Origin: Sphingomonadaceae bacterium
GTDB lineage: Bacteria > Pseudomonadota > Alphaproteobacteria > Sphingomonadales > Sphingomonadaceae
Length of the DNA: 17,234 nt
Assembly: GCA_023384025.1 (NCBI GenBank)
Contig: JAHDXX010000016.1
Coordinates: 6,432-23,665 of the forward strand
Direction of reading: 5' to 3'
The notes beneath the pieces were generated by a model. The model was given only the letters and a program-made list of their open reading frames with translations, searched no databases and was not told the DNA's origin. Every line of letters starts with the position of its first letter. Position 1 is the first letter of the stretch. Made by a program: the position numbers and the translations under genes. Positions 1-7,129 of the stretch are shown in pieces.

Positions 1-627
1 TATTTCAGCTTCCGCTCGCCCTACAGCTACCTGGCGATTGGCCGATACCGCGCGATGACGGAGGCGTACGATCTCGATCTCGCGTTGCGCCCGGTCTATC
101 CACTGGCGGTGCGCCAGCCCGACTTCTTCGAGCGCAATCATCCCAACTGGCTCGGCTACACCATGCGTGACATGATGCGGGTGGCCCAGTTCCACGGCAT
201 TCCGTTTGGCCCGCCGCGGCCCGATCCGATCATCCAGAACATGATGACGCGCGAGATTGCTGCGGAGCAGCCGCACATCCGCCGCGTGACGAGGCTCGGG
301 CAAGCGGCGGCGCGGCGGGGCAAGGGCCTCGCCTTCGCCCACGAGGCTGCGCGGCTGATCTGGGGCGGGGCCGAGGGATGGAACGAGGGCGACCACCTTG
401 CCGGTGCCGCCGCGCGGGCCGGGCTCGATCTTGCCGAACTTGATGCGGAAGCCGTTGCCGAACCTGATACGCTCGACGCCGAGATCGCCGCCAACCAGGC
501 CGCGCTCGAAGCCAGCGGACATTGGGGTGTGCCGACTCTGGTGTTCGATGGCGAGCCGTTCTTTGGCCAGGACCGGATCGACATGGTCCAGTGGCGGATG
601 GAGCAGAAGGGGCTGGTCAAGCGGTGA
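1..627 (+). CDS. 2-hydroxychromene-2-carboxylate isomerase-like (DsbA/kappa-GST fold), 5' truncated
   Basis: The reading frame is open from base 1, so the start lies outside the window; 208 residues are visible. The first residues read YFSFRSPYSYLA, the N-terminal signature of HCCA isomerase and kappa-class GST proteins, in which the Ser of the SPxSYL motif sits at the glutathione site. Near the C-terminus GVPTLVFDGEPFFGQDR matches the conserved cis-Pro loop and the F(F/W)GQDR motif of the same family. The middle is helical, as expected for the inserted helical domain of this thioredoxin-fold group. Members isomerise ring-cleavage products in naphthalene-type degradation or act as general glutathione-dependent oxidoreductases; the substrate here cannot be told. 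Its TGA overlaps the GTG of the next gene (GTGA), implying translational coupling. Family assignment is firm, exact reaction is not. Confidence 0.85.
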   Translation, partial: YFSFRSPYSYLAIGRYRAMTEAYDLDLALRPVYPLAVRQPDFFERNHPNWLGYTMRDMMRVAQFHGIPFGPPRPDPIIQNMMTREIAAEQPHIRRVTRLGQAAARRGKGLAFAHEAARLIWGGAEGWNEGDHLAGAAARAGLDLAELDAEAVAEPDTLDAEIAANQAALEASGHWGVPTLVFDGEPFFGQDRIDMVQWRMEQKGLVKR

Positions 628-1316
628 AGATTAATTCTGCAAGTTCTGCCGATGATGTCCGAGAACGCATTCAAGAATATTACGATTTGCATGGTTTTAA
701 GTTGGGGTGGTCTTACATCTTCGGCCCATTGTCCTCAAGAAACGATCCGTGCCTGGTTACAATCGGTCTAAACCCGGGTGGAGGAAGGGCGCCGCATCCA
801 TGGGAGATTGACAACCATCTAGCTGCACAAAGCGATGGGTCGAATCGCAACTCGTATTTTGACGATCCTTGGAGTAAGGACGGCTGCTCGTACACTCCGC
901 TTCAAAAGCAAATTCAGAAAATGCATTCCGAGTTTTTCTCTCGTTGCTTACCTGAGAACATCCTGTCTTTTCAACTAACACCATTCCGTAGTCCATCGTG
1001 GGCAGAATTCCCGGGCGAGCTTAAGGAGTCTGCATTAGATCTTGGAATCGAGCTATTGGATTGGACACTAGCGCTAGTCTCCCCCGCTACCCCAATTGTT
1101 GCATTTGGAGTGAATCCCGTAAGACATCGGATTATGGAGTGGTTTGGTAGCGGAACTGCTGAGAGGGTGCCTACCGGTTGGGGCAAAGTTTGTGCAGAGG
1201 TCTGTAACACCACAAGAGGCAATCGGTTGATCTTCCTGCCTCATCTGAGCAGATATCAAATCTTTGGCAGGGCGGAGTTTGTAAATTCCGCGAAGCTTTT
1301 TGGTGCCTCTCAATGA
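624..1316 (+). CDS. Unrecognised protein with uracil-DNA glycosylase-fold-like motifs; AT-rich, probably acquired
   Basis: I chose the GTG at 624 because it overlaps the upstream stop as GTGA; the frame stays open further upstream but only as a shadow of the isomerase gene. The product is 230 residues with no signal peptide or membrane segment. GLNPGGG (48-54) follows a hydrophobic strand, resembling motif 1 of MUG/TDG-type uracil-DNA glycosylases (GINPG). PIVAFG (157-162) resembles the central strand of that fold, and LPHLSRY (205-211) follows a strand where the family carries its second motif (NPS/HPS). That is motif reading only, so a DNA-repair role is inference. Hand-counted lines run 37-55% GC, well below both neighbours, and the gene uses AGA four times, TTA twice and CTA repeatedly, codons the neighbours almost lack. 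The 3' end overlaps the next start as ATGA. Existence as a gene is likely; function is open. Confidence 0.75.
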   Translation: MKINSASSADDVRERIQEYYDLHGFKLGWSYIFGPLSSRNDPCLVTIGLNPGGGRAPHPWEIDNHLAAQSDGSNRNSYFDDPWSKDGCSYTPLQKQIQKMHSEFFSRCLPENILSFQLTPFRSPSWAEFPGELKESALDLGIELLDWTLALVSPATPIVAFGVNPVRHRIMEWFGSGTAERVPTGWGKVCAEVCNTTRGNRLIFLPHLSRYQIFGRAEFVNSAKLFGASQ

Positions 1317-2056
1317 TCACTGACTTGGTTACCTCCTTCGACGGCACCAAACTCGCCATCCACCGCCTCGGCGCAGGGCGGCCGGTGCTCATGCTGCATG
1401 GCCTGTTCTCCAGTGCCGAGATGAACTGGATCCGGTTCGGGCATGCGCAGAAGCTGGCCGAGGCCGGGTTCGAGGCGATCATGCCCGACCTGCGCGCACA
1501 CGGTGCCAGCGACAAGCCCCACGATCCCTCTGCCTATCCTCCCGGCGTTCTGGCGCGCGACGCGGTGGCGCTGGTCGAGGCGCTGGAACTGGAAGATTAC
1601 GACCTGGTCGGGTTCTCGCTCGGCGCGCGCACGGCGGCACGAGCGGTGATTGCCGGGCTGGAGCCGCACGGGCTGGTGCTGTCCGGCATGGGGTTGGAAG
1701 GGCTCGCCGGGTGGAACCGCCGATCAGCCTTCTTCATCGATGCGATCGATCGGTTTGACGAGGTCAAGCGCGGTGATCCGGCGTTCATGGCGGTCAGCTT
1801 CATGAAGACGATGAAGGTGGACCGGGTGGCGGCGCGGCTACTGCTCAATGCGGTCGACGATACGCGCGAGGAGGAACTGGCGCGGATCACCATGCCGACC
1901 ATGGTTTTGTGCGGCGACAAGGACAGCGACAATGGCTCCGCCCCGCGCCTCGCTGAATTGCTGCCTGATGCCGAATTTGTCGAAATCCCGGGCACGCACA
2001 TGAGTTCGGTCGCCGAGGGCGCAATGGGTGACGCACTGGTGGATTTCCTCCGGTGA
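1313..2056 (+). CDS. Alpha/beta hydrolase fold protein
   Basis: This 247-residue cytoplasmic protein has the full alpha/beta hydrolase layout. The oxyanion-hole strand VLMLHG lies at 25-30, the nucleophile elbow GFSLG at 100-104 (Ser102), the acid in GDKD (202 or 204) and the catalytic His in GTHMSS (His229). Between 130 and 190 lies a short helical cap. Such enzymes hydrolyse esters, lactones or C-C bonds; nothing in the sequence fixes the substrate. It starts with ATG inside the ATGA shared with the preceding gene and ends in a GTGA shared with the following one, so it is probably co-translated with both. Adjacency to an isomerase of the ring-cleavage type is suggestive of aromatic catabolism but is not enough to assign it. 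Confidence 0.92.
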   Translation: MITDLVTSFDGTKLAIHRLGAGRPVLMLHGLFSSAEMNWIRFGHAQKLAEAGFEAIMPDLRAHGASDKPHDPSAYPPGVLARDAVALVEALELEDYDLVGFSLGARTAARAVIAGLEPHGLVLSGMGLEGLAGWNRRSAFFIDAIDRFDEVKRGDPAFMAVSFMKTMKVDRVAARLLLNAVDDTREEELARITMPTMVLCGDKDSDNGSAPRLAELLPDAEFVEIPGTHMSSVAEGAMGDALVDFLR

Positions 2057-2580
2057 ACGACCCCCGCGCATTCCAGCGGTTTGTCAGCCTGTGGCCGGGC
2101 GGCCTTGCGCTGTTCGTGTTCGTGATCTGGCTGAGCATGCCCCTTGCTATCGATGCCGTGCCGGGCGGCATCCTCGACCATCAGGCGGCCGGCTCCGCGG
2201 CTGAGGTCGACCGGATCCAGAGTGCCTGGGCAGTTGCGGGGCTGGCGGAACGGGCGCAGATGGCGATGCTCGGCGACCTGGTGTTCATCGTGATCTACGG
2301 TCTCGGCGCGTGGTACGGCGGACTGTGGTTCGCGCAGGATGGTCGGCCCAAGCTGAAGCGGCTTGGATGGTTGCTGGCGGTGGCCGCCGCTCTGTTCCTC
2401 GCGACGGACCTCACCGAAACGCTGGCACAATTGGTTCAACTGGCGCGCGGGCAGGGCAGCGACGGGCTGGCCGCGCTTGCTGCGACCGTGCGCCCGATCA
2501 AGATGGTCGCCTGGCTGGTGACTTTCTTCGGGGTGATTGCCGGGCTGGTTGTTCGTCGAATTTCGCCGCCTGCCGGTTGA
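2053..2580 (+). CDS. Hypothetical four-helix integral membrane protein
   Basis: The 175-residue product begins at GTG 2053, overlapping the upstream stop (GTGA). I do not recognise the family. Four hydrophobic stretches at about residues 17-35, 73-93, 103-121 and 149-167 predict four transmembrane helices in the inner membrane. A soluble loop of some 38 residues between helices 1 and 2 carries charged and Gln residues (EVDRIQSAW). The last helix is followed by VRRIS, which by the positive-inside rule suggests a cytoplasmic C-terminus. No catalytic or metal-binding motif is apparent. GC content and codon use match the hydrolase and not the AT-rich gene two positions upstream. It is probably the last gene of the coupled cluster, since a 66-nt gap with a palindrome follows. 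Confidence 0.8.
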   Translation: MNDPRAFQRFVSLWPGGLALFVFVIWLSMPLAIDAVPGGILDHQAAGSAAEVDRIQSAWAVAGLAERAQMAMLGDLVFIVIYGLGAWYGGLWFAQDGRPKLKRLGWLLAVAAALFLATDLTETLAQLVQLARGQGSDGLAALAATVRPIKMVAWLVTFFGVIAGLVVRRISPPAG

Positions 2581-2592
2581 ATTCGCTGCGCC

Positions 2593-2608
2593 ACCGGTCC
2601 AGACCGGT
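2593..2608. repeat. Perfect inverted repeat between the membrane protein and the M2 peptidase
   Basis: ACCGGTC and GACCGGT form 7-bp perfect arms around a 2-nt centre (CA), followed by TTT. It lies 13 nt after the stop of the membrane protein and 38 nt before the M2 peptidase start. It could be a weak terminator hairpin for the upstream cluster or an operator for the downstream operon. The two-base loop is tight for a terminator and the T-run short, so I favour an operator only slightly. Confidence 0.45.
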
Positions 2609-2646
2609 TTCATTCGAGACAATCGAGACCAGAGGGACTGGATACC

Positions 2647-4464
2647 ATGAAATATGCCACCGTTGCGCTCGCCGCGCTTGCCGCTTCGCTTGCTTCGCCG
2701 GCATTGGCGGATCACCATGCCGAGCCGCCGACCGCCGAAGCGGCCCGGGAATTCGTTGACGAGGCCGCGGTCAAGTTCCTTGACCAGATCAACCGGCAGG
2801 CGCGCGCGGAATGGGTCTATTCGACCTACATTACCGAAGACACCGAAGCGCTCAACGCGGAGCAGGAAGCGATCCTGACCATGATGCTGGTCAGCAATGC
2901 CGCAGCCGCCGCCCACCACGCCAGGGCGGCGGGGCTCGATTATGACACCAACCGCATCCTCAACCGCATGCGCACGGTCATCACCACGCCTGCCCCGAGC
3001 CGCGATGGCGCGGCGGTCGAAGTCGCCACGTTCAAGGGGCGGCTGCAGGGCATTTACGGCAAGGGCAAGGGCACCCTGCGTGGCGAGCCGATCAACGGCA
3101 GCGACATCGAAGCCGAGATGGGCACCAACCGCAATCCGGACGAGCTGAAGGAGATGTGGGCGAGCTGGCACGACAACGTCGGTGCGCCGATGAAGGACGA
3201 TTATGTCCGGATGGTCGCCCTGATGAACGAGGGCGCCAAGGAGCTGGGCTATGCCGACGCGGGCGCGCTGTGGCGCTCCAACTACGACATGGACCCGGAT
3301 GCTTTCGCCGGGCTGACTGATGAGTTGTGGCTCGAGGTCAAGCCGCTCTACGAGAGCCTGCACACCTATGTTCGCTGGAAGCTGAACGAGAAATACGGTG
3401 ACAGCGTGCAAGCCAAGACCGGGCCGATCCGGGCTGACCTGCTGGGCAACATGTGGGCACAGGAATGGGGCGGGATCTACGACCTCGTCGCCCCTGCTGG
3501 CGCTGGCGACATCGGCTATGACGTGACCGAGCTGCTCCAGGCCAAGGGCTATGACCCGATAAAGATGGTCAAGGCGGGCGAGGGCTTCTTCAGCTCGCTC
3601 GGCTTTGCGCCGCTGCCGGACACGTTCTGGACCCGCTCGCAGTTCGTCAAGCCGGCTGACCGCGAAGTGATCTGCCATGCCTCGGCGTGGGATGTCGACC
3701 AGGTCGACGACCTTCGGATCAAGATGTGCATCAAGGTCAATGGCGACGACTTCGTCACCATCCACCACGAGCTTGGCCACAACTATTACCAGCGGGCCTA
3801 CAACAAGCAGAACGTGTTCTACCTCGACGGTGCTAACGACGGCTTCCACGAAGCGATCGGCGATGCGGTGGCGCTGTCGATGACGCCGGAATACCTCGTC
3901 CAGATCGGCCTGCTCGAAGCCGACAAGGTGCCGAGCGCGGACAAGGACATCGGCCTGCTGCTGCGCCAGGCGATGGACAAGGTTGCTTTCCTGCCGTTCG
4001 GCCTGCTTATCGACCGCTACCGGTGGGACCTGTTCTCGGGCAAGGTCCAGCCGGCCGACTACGGCAAGCACTGGGTCGACATGAAGCTGAAGTACCAGGG
4101 CGTGGTCCCGCCAGTCGAGCGCGGGGCTGACAGCTTCGACGCCGGGGCGAAGTACCATATCCCCGCCAACGTGCCTTACACCCGCTACTTCCTCGCCCGG
4201 ATCCTCCAGTTCCAGTTCTACAAGGCGGCTTGCGATGCGGCCGGGTGGAAGGGGCCGCTGCACCGGTGCTCGTTCTACGGCAACGAGGAAGTCGGCAAGC
4301 GATTGAATGCCATGCTCGAAATGGGCGCGAGCAAGCCATGGCCCGATGCGCTGGAAGCGTTCACCGGCAGCCGCAAGATGAGCGGCAAGGCGATGATGGA
4401 ATATTTCGCCCCGCTCAAGAAGTGGCTCGACCAGCAGAACAAGGGCAAGCCGCGCGGATGGTAA
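2647..4464 (+). CDS. Peptidyl-dipeptidase, peptidase family M2 (ACE-like), exported
   Basis: This 605-residue zinc metallopeptidase removes C-terminal dipeptides. Residues 1-21 form a signal peptide ending in ALA|DHH, so it acts in the periplasm. The zinc site is HHELGH (HEXXH at 374-378) with the third ligand Glu402 in FHEAIGD, 24 residues after His378 as in human testis ACE. Further ACE landmarks are all offset by nine residues from the testis numbering: CHASAW at 343-348, substrate carboxylate residues Lys502, His504, Tyr511 and Tyr514, and the chloride-linked Arg513. Cysteine pairs 343/361 and 529/541 match two conserved ACE disulfides. It is a single-domain enzyme of normal bacterial length. 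A GGGA-type ribosome site sits before the ATG. The stop overlaps the next gene by 7 nt, so it heads a coupled operon. Family call is very secure; the natural substrate is unknown. Confidence 0.96.
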   Translation: MKYATVALAALAASLASPALADHHAEPPTAEAAREFVDEAAVKFLDQINRQARAEWVYSTYITEDTEALNAEQEAILTMMLVSNAAAAAHHARAAGLDYDTNRILNRMRTVITTPAPSRDGAAVEVATFKGRLQGIYGKGKGTLRGEPINGSDIEAEMGTNRNPDELKEMWASWHDNVGAPMKDDYVRMVALMNEGAKELGYADAGALWRSNYDMDPDAFAGLTDELWLEVKPLYESLHTYVRWKLNEKYGDSVQAKTGPIRADLLGNMWAQEWGGIYDLVAPAGAGDIGYDVTELLQAKGYDPIKMVKAGEGFFSSLGFAPLPDTFWTRSQFVKPADREVICHASAWDVDQVDDLRIKMCIKVNGDDFVTIHHELGHNYYQRAYNKQNVFYLDGANDGFHEAIGDAVALSMTPEYLVQIGLLEADKVPSADKDIGLLLRQAMDKVAFLPFGLLIDRYRWDLFSGKVQPADYGKHWVDMKLKYQGVVPPVERGADSFDAGAKYHIPANVPYTRYFLARILQFQFYKAACDAAGWKGPLHRCSFYGNEEVGKRLNAMLEMGASKPWPDALEAFTGSRKMSGKAMMEYFAPLKKWLDQQNKGKPRGW

Positions 4465-5477
4465 GGCTCGCCGCCCTCGTCCCGCTGGCCATTCTCGCCG
4501 GCTGCATGACAACACCCGGCGCTGACACGGTGCCGGGTGGTGATGCCGCAGTTTTCGTTGCCAACAAGCGCGGCAACACGCTGACGAAGATCGACCTGGC
4601 CACCGGGGTAAAGGCAATCGAAGTGCCAAGCTGCGCCAATCCGCACGAGCTGGCGACGTCGCCGGACGGGCGGCATGTCGCGCTGGCCTGTTATGGCGGG
4701 ACAACGGTTGCCGTGTTCGACACTGCCACCCTCACCACGGTGACCGCGATGGATCTGGGCGAAAATGCCCGCCCGCACGGCATCGAATGGCATTCCAACG
4801 GCTCGATCTATGTCACAGCCGAAGGGCGCCAGTCGGTTTTCCGGATCGTCGACCCGCTGGGCGCAAAGCCGGACCTGCTCGAGTTCGCAACCGGGCAGGC
4901 GGGCAGCCACATGCTTGCAGTCAGCCCCGACGGACGCCATGCTTGGACCACCGATCTTGGTGCAGGCACAGTCACAAGGGTCGATCTCGTGACCCGCCGT
5001 GCGCCGTTCTCGGTCAAGGTCGGGGTAGAGCCTGAAGGGATCGACCTCTCACCCGACGGCAAGGCGCTGTGGGTTTCGGCCCGCAAGTCCGACAAGGCGA
5101 TCGAACTGGACCCGGCGACGCTGGCCGTGCGGCGCGAGGTGCCTACCGGGCGGTTCCCGCTGCGATTGGCAATAAGGCCGCAAGGCGATGTCGCGGTGAC
5201 GTCCAACCTCGCGGATGGATCGCTCAGTGTGGTCGATCTGGCCAGCGGTGCCACGGTGCGGACAATTGCCGTTTCCAGCGTGGCCGAGGCCGAGCAGCGC
5301 CTGCAAGTCACCATCGTCTGGTCGGAGGACGGCCGCCGCATCTATGTCGCGGAAACAGGCGCCGATACCATCGCCGAAGTGGACTACGCCTCCGGCAAGG
5401 TCCTGCGCCGTCTGGCGACGGGCGAAGGCGGCGACGGGCTGGCCATTCTGGCAAAGACGGGCAGTGCCGCAAACTGA
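4458..5477 (+). CDS. YVTN/NHL-type beta-propeller lipoprotein
   Basis: I start the gene at ATG 4458, which overlaps the M2 peptidase stop and puts a lipoprotein signal exactly at the N-terminus: a hydrophobic stretch, then lipobox LAGC with Cys16. The 339-residue product should be lipid-anchored on the periplasmic side. The mature part is made of repeats of about 40 residues with the pattern VFVANKRGNTLTKIDLATG, LATSPDGRHVALACYGG, LAVSPDGRHAWTTDLGAG and IDLSPDGKALWVSARKSD. This recurring SPDG turn is typical of YVTN and cytochrome-d1-like seven-bladed propellers. No catalytic residues are evident, so it is probably a binding or scaffold protein. It sits between a periplasmic peptidase and the RimB/RimK pair and overlaps the latter by 14 nt; whether it works with either is unknown. 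Confidence 0.88.
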   Translation: MVRLAALVPLAILAGCMTTPGADTVPGGDAAVFVANKRGNTLTKIDLATGVKAIEVPSCANPHELATSPDGRHVALACYGGTTVAVFDTATLTTVTAMDLGENARPHGIEWHSNGSIYVTAEGRQSVFRIVDPLGAKPDLLEFATGQAGSHMLAVSPDGRHAWTTDLGAGTVTRVDLVTRRAPFSVKVGVEPEGIDLSPDGKALWVSARKSDKAIELDPATLAVRREVPTGRFPLRLAIRPQGDVAVTSNLADGSLSVVDLASGATVRTIAVSSVAEAEQRLQVTIVWSEDGRRIYVAETGADTIAEVDYASGKVLRRLATGEGGDGLAILAKTGSAAN

Positions 5478-5922
5478 CAAGCAACTTGTCGGTTGGCGCG
5501 AGCTGGTCGGCCTGCCTGATCTGGTTGACTGCCGGATCCCGGCCAAGATCGACACCGGCGCCCGCACGTCGTCGCTCCATGCCACGCAGATTGAACGGTT
5601 CGTCGTCGGCAGGCGGCGGATGGTCCGGTTTCTGCTCGATGTCGGGGGCGGAGCAAGCGCGCCGGTCGTTTGCGAGTTGCCGCATGCCGATCATCGCAGT
5701 ATTACGAGTTCCAACGGCCAGTCGGAAGAACGCCTGATTATCAAAACCCGAATCAAGATCGGGTCGCATGTGTTCCGTGCCGAGTTCAGTCTTACCGACC
5801 GGTCTGACATGAAATTTCCCATTTTGGTGGGCAGGACGGCGTTGCGGCGGGGGTTTCTCGTCGATTCGTCCCGTTCCTACCTGCAGTCGAGCGCCGAGGA
5901 GCGCCGAAGGATCCTGCGATGA
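5464..5922 (+). CDS. RimB-like retropepsin-fold protease (ATP-dependent zinc protease family, COG4067)
   Basis: The gene encodes 152 residues starting at GTG 5464, the last good start before the conserved region; there is no strong ribosome site, which fits coupling to the lipoprotein it overlaps by 14 nt. The core matches the family often annotated as ATP-dependent zinc protease: GWRELVGLPDL (10-20), then KIDTGARTSSLHA with the retropepsin-like DTGA at 30-33, a central RSITSSNGQSEER block (78-90) and FPILVGRTALRRGFLVD (118-134). In Pseudomonas, RimB is encoded with RimK and modulates S6 glutamylation. Here the stop and the RimK start share ATGA, giving the same tight pairing, so I infer a RimB-type role; no RimA gene is present. 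The aspartate Asp30 is the candidate catalytic residue. Start codon choice is the main uncertainty. Confidence 0.88.
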   Translation: MPQTDKQLVGWRELVGLPDLVDCRIPAKIDTGARTSSLHATQIERFVVGRRRMVRFLLDVGGGASAPVVCELPHADHRSITSSNGQSEERLIIKTRIKIGSHVFRAEFSLTDRSDMKFPILVGRTALRRGFLVDSSRSYLQSSAEERRRILR

Positions 5923-6824
5923 AGATCGCCATGCTCGCGCGTAACCCGGATCTCTATTCGCACCAGCGGCTGGTTGAGGCTGCCGAGAAGCGCGGCCATT
6001 CCATGCAGATTCTCAACACCTTGCGCTGCACCGTTCACATCGCAAGCCATCGCCCGATGGTCTATTACAACGGCGAGCCGGTGAACGGGTTTGACGCGGT
6101 GATCCCGCGCATCGGATCGTCGGTTACACAGTATGGCTTGTCGGTTCTGCGCCAGTTCGAGATGGCCGGGGTCTGGTCGCTGAACGAGAGCGTGGCGATC
6201 GGACGCAGCCGCGACAAGCTGCGCGCGTTGCAAATCCTGGCCAAGGCCGGGCTCGGTCTGCCGCTCACCGCCTTTGCCCACGATCCGCGCCAGACGGACG
6301 AAGTGATCAGGGCGGTCAACGGCCCGCCAGTGGTGATCAAGCTGCTCGAAGGCACGCAAGGCATCGGGGTGGTGCTGGCCGAAACGATGAGCAGCGCCAA
6401 GTCGGTGATCGAGGCGTTTCGCGGCGCCAACGTCAACATCCTGGTGCAGGAATTCATCAAGGAAGCGGGCGGGACGGACATCCGCGCCTTCGTGATCGGC
6501 GGCAAGGTCGTCGCCGCAATCAAGCGTACCGGCGCACCGGACGAATTCCGCAGCAACCTTCACCGCGGCGGCAGTGCCGAGGTGATCCGCATTACCCCGG
6601 AAGAACGCTCCACCGCGCTGCGCGCTGCCAAACGCATGGGGCTGAACGTCTGCGGGGTCGACATGCTGCGGAGCAATCACGGCCCGGTGATCATGGAGGT
6701 CAACTCCTCCCCCGGGCTTGAGGGCATCGAGAAAGCCACCGGCAAGGACGTGGCGGGCATGATCATCGACTTCATCGCCTGTCACGCGCAGGCGGGGAAG
6801 ACGAAGACCAAGGGGCGGGGATAG
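5919..6824 (+). CDS. rimK: RimK, ATP-grasp alpha-L-glutamate ligase (ribosomal protein S6 modification family)
   Basis: At 301 residues this matches the length of E. coli RimK (about 300), and much of the sequence is recognisable: MKIAMLARNPDLYSHQRL at the start, FDAVIPRIGSSVT, LNESVAIGRSRDKLRALQ, VVIKLLEGTQGIGVVLAET, ILVQEFIKEAGGTDIR, DEFRSNLHRGGSA and the metal-binding VIMEVNSSPGLEGIEKATG. These cover the pre-ATP-grasp, ATP-binding and C-terminal parts of the ATP-grasp fold. RimK enzymes add glutamates to the C-terminus of S6 and some make poly-glutamate. The start overlaps the RimB-like gene as ATGA. The classic substrate gene, rpsF, lies about 4 kb away on the other strand, but its C-terminus is basic here, so the actual target is uncertain. 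A short Lys-rich tail (GKTKTKGRG) ends the protein. Confidence 0.95.
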   Translation: MKIAMLARNPDLYSHQRLVEAAEKRGHSMQILNTLRCTVHIASHRPMVYYNGEPVNGFDAVIPRIGSSVTQYGLSVLRQFEMAGVWSLNESVAIGRSRDKLRALQILAKAGLGLPLTAFAHDPRQTDEVIRAVNGPPVVIKLLEGTQGIGVVLAETMSSAKSVIEAFRGANVNILVQEFIKEAGGTDIRAFVIGGKVVAAIKRTGAPDEFRSNLHRGGSAEVIRITPEERSTALRAAKRMGLNVCGVDMLRSNHGPVIMEVNSSPGLEGIEKATGKDVAGMIIDFIACHAQAGKTKTKGRG

Positions 6825-6827
6825 CTC

Positions 6828-6856
6828 TTGACAGGGCTATGTAATTTACATATATG
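6828..6856 (+). promoter_or_regulatory. Candidate promoter of the toxin-antitoxin pair
   Basis: A consensus -35 hexamer TTGACA (6828-6833) is followed after 17 bp by TATATG (6851-6856), a fair -10. The -10 overlaps the toxin ATG at 6854, so transcription from it would begin just inside the predicted gene, which is awkward. Either the toxin is translated from another start, or the -10 lies elsewhere in the AT-rich stretch. The local AT-richness and perfect -35 make some promoter here likely. Confidence 0.5.
6838..6852. promoter_or_regulatory. Perfect 15-nt palindrome, probable operator of the toxin-antitoxin pair
   Basis: TATGTAA and TTACATA are 7-bp perfect arms around a single T. The site lies between the TTGACA box and the toxin ATG, ending 1 nt before it. 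Toxin-antitoxin operons are normally repressed by their own DNA-binding antitoxin, and the next-but-one gene encodes an HTH protein, so this is the natural operator candidate. Binding is inferred, the palindrome is seen. Confidence 0.65.
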
Positions 6857-7129
6857 AAGGTCGAGTTCGATCCGGCCAAAGATGCGGCCAATCTGGCGAA
6901 GCACGGAGTGGGGCTCGACTTTGGCTTGCGCGTTTTCGCCGATCCCTTCCGGCTTGTCATCGACACCAGTCGGGACGGTGATGGTGAGGAGCGGCTCAAG
7001 ACCGTGGGCATGGTCGATGGAAAGTTATGGACCGCGATCCATACGGATCGCGAGGTTTCGGTGAGAATGATCTCGGTGCGTAGGAGCAACGATGGTGAGC
7101 GACGAGAATACGAAGCCCTTTCCGGCTGA
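6854..7129 (+). CDS. brnT: BrnT-family ribonuclease toxin
   Basis: The 91-residue protein shows the BrnT pattern: an N-terminal VEFDPAKDAANLAKHGV (3-19), a DPFRLVIDTSRDGDGEERL block (30-48) and the C-terminal RMISVRRSNDGERREYE (71-87). BrnT is a small cytoplasmic RNase-fold toxin related to RelE that blocks translation. There is no Shine-Dalgarno sequence before ATG 6854; the preceding bases are an AT-rich palindrome, so translation may be weak or leaderless. The 3' end overlaps the antitoxin gene by 38 nt, a common arrangement in these pairs. Toxin-first order also fits BrnTA. It sits 29 nt after rimK but has its own promoter-like element, so it is probably an independent module. Family call is secure, activity untested. 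Confidence 0.88.
   Translation: MKVEFDPAKDAANLAKHGVGLDFGLRVFADPFRLVIDTSRDGDGEERLKTVGMVDGKLWTAIHTDREVSVRMISVRRSNDGERREYEALSG
7082..7086 (+). promoter_or_regulatory. Strong ribosome binding site for the antitoxin inside the toxin gene
   Basis: AGGAG lies 5 nt before ATG 7092, within the toxin coding sequence. It fixes the antitoxin start and contrasts with the absence of any such site before the toxin, which should favour antitoxin synthesis. Confidence 0.6.

Noticed and set aside
1597..4704. Open frame of 1035 codons on the minus strand opposite the hydrolase, membrane protein and M2 peptidase
   Set aside because: It is rich in Arg, Ala, His and Pro with no domain pattern, lies opposite three well-supported genes and reflects the lack of stops in GC-rich antisense frames.
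5877..6785. 302-codon minus-strand frame opposite rimK
   Set aside because: The rimK frame is strongly conserved over its full length; the opposite frame has no family features.
2647..6824. Idea that the M2 peptidase trims residues added by RimK
   Set aside because: The peptidase has a clear signal peptide and acts in the periplasm, while RimK is cytoplasmic.
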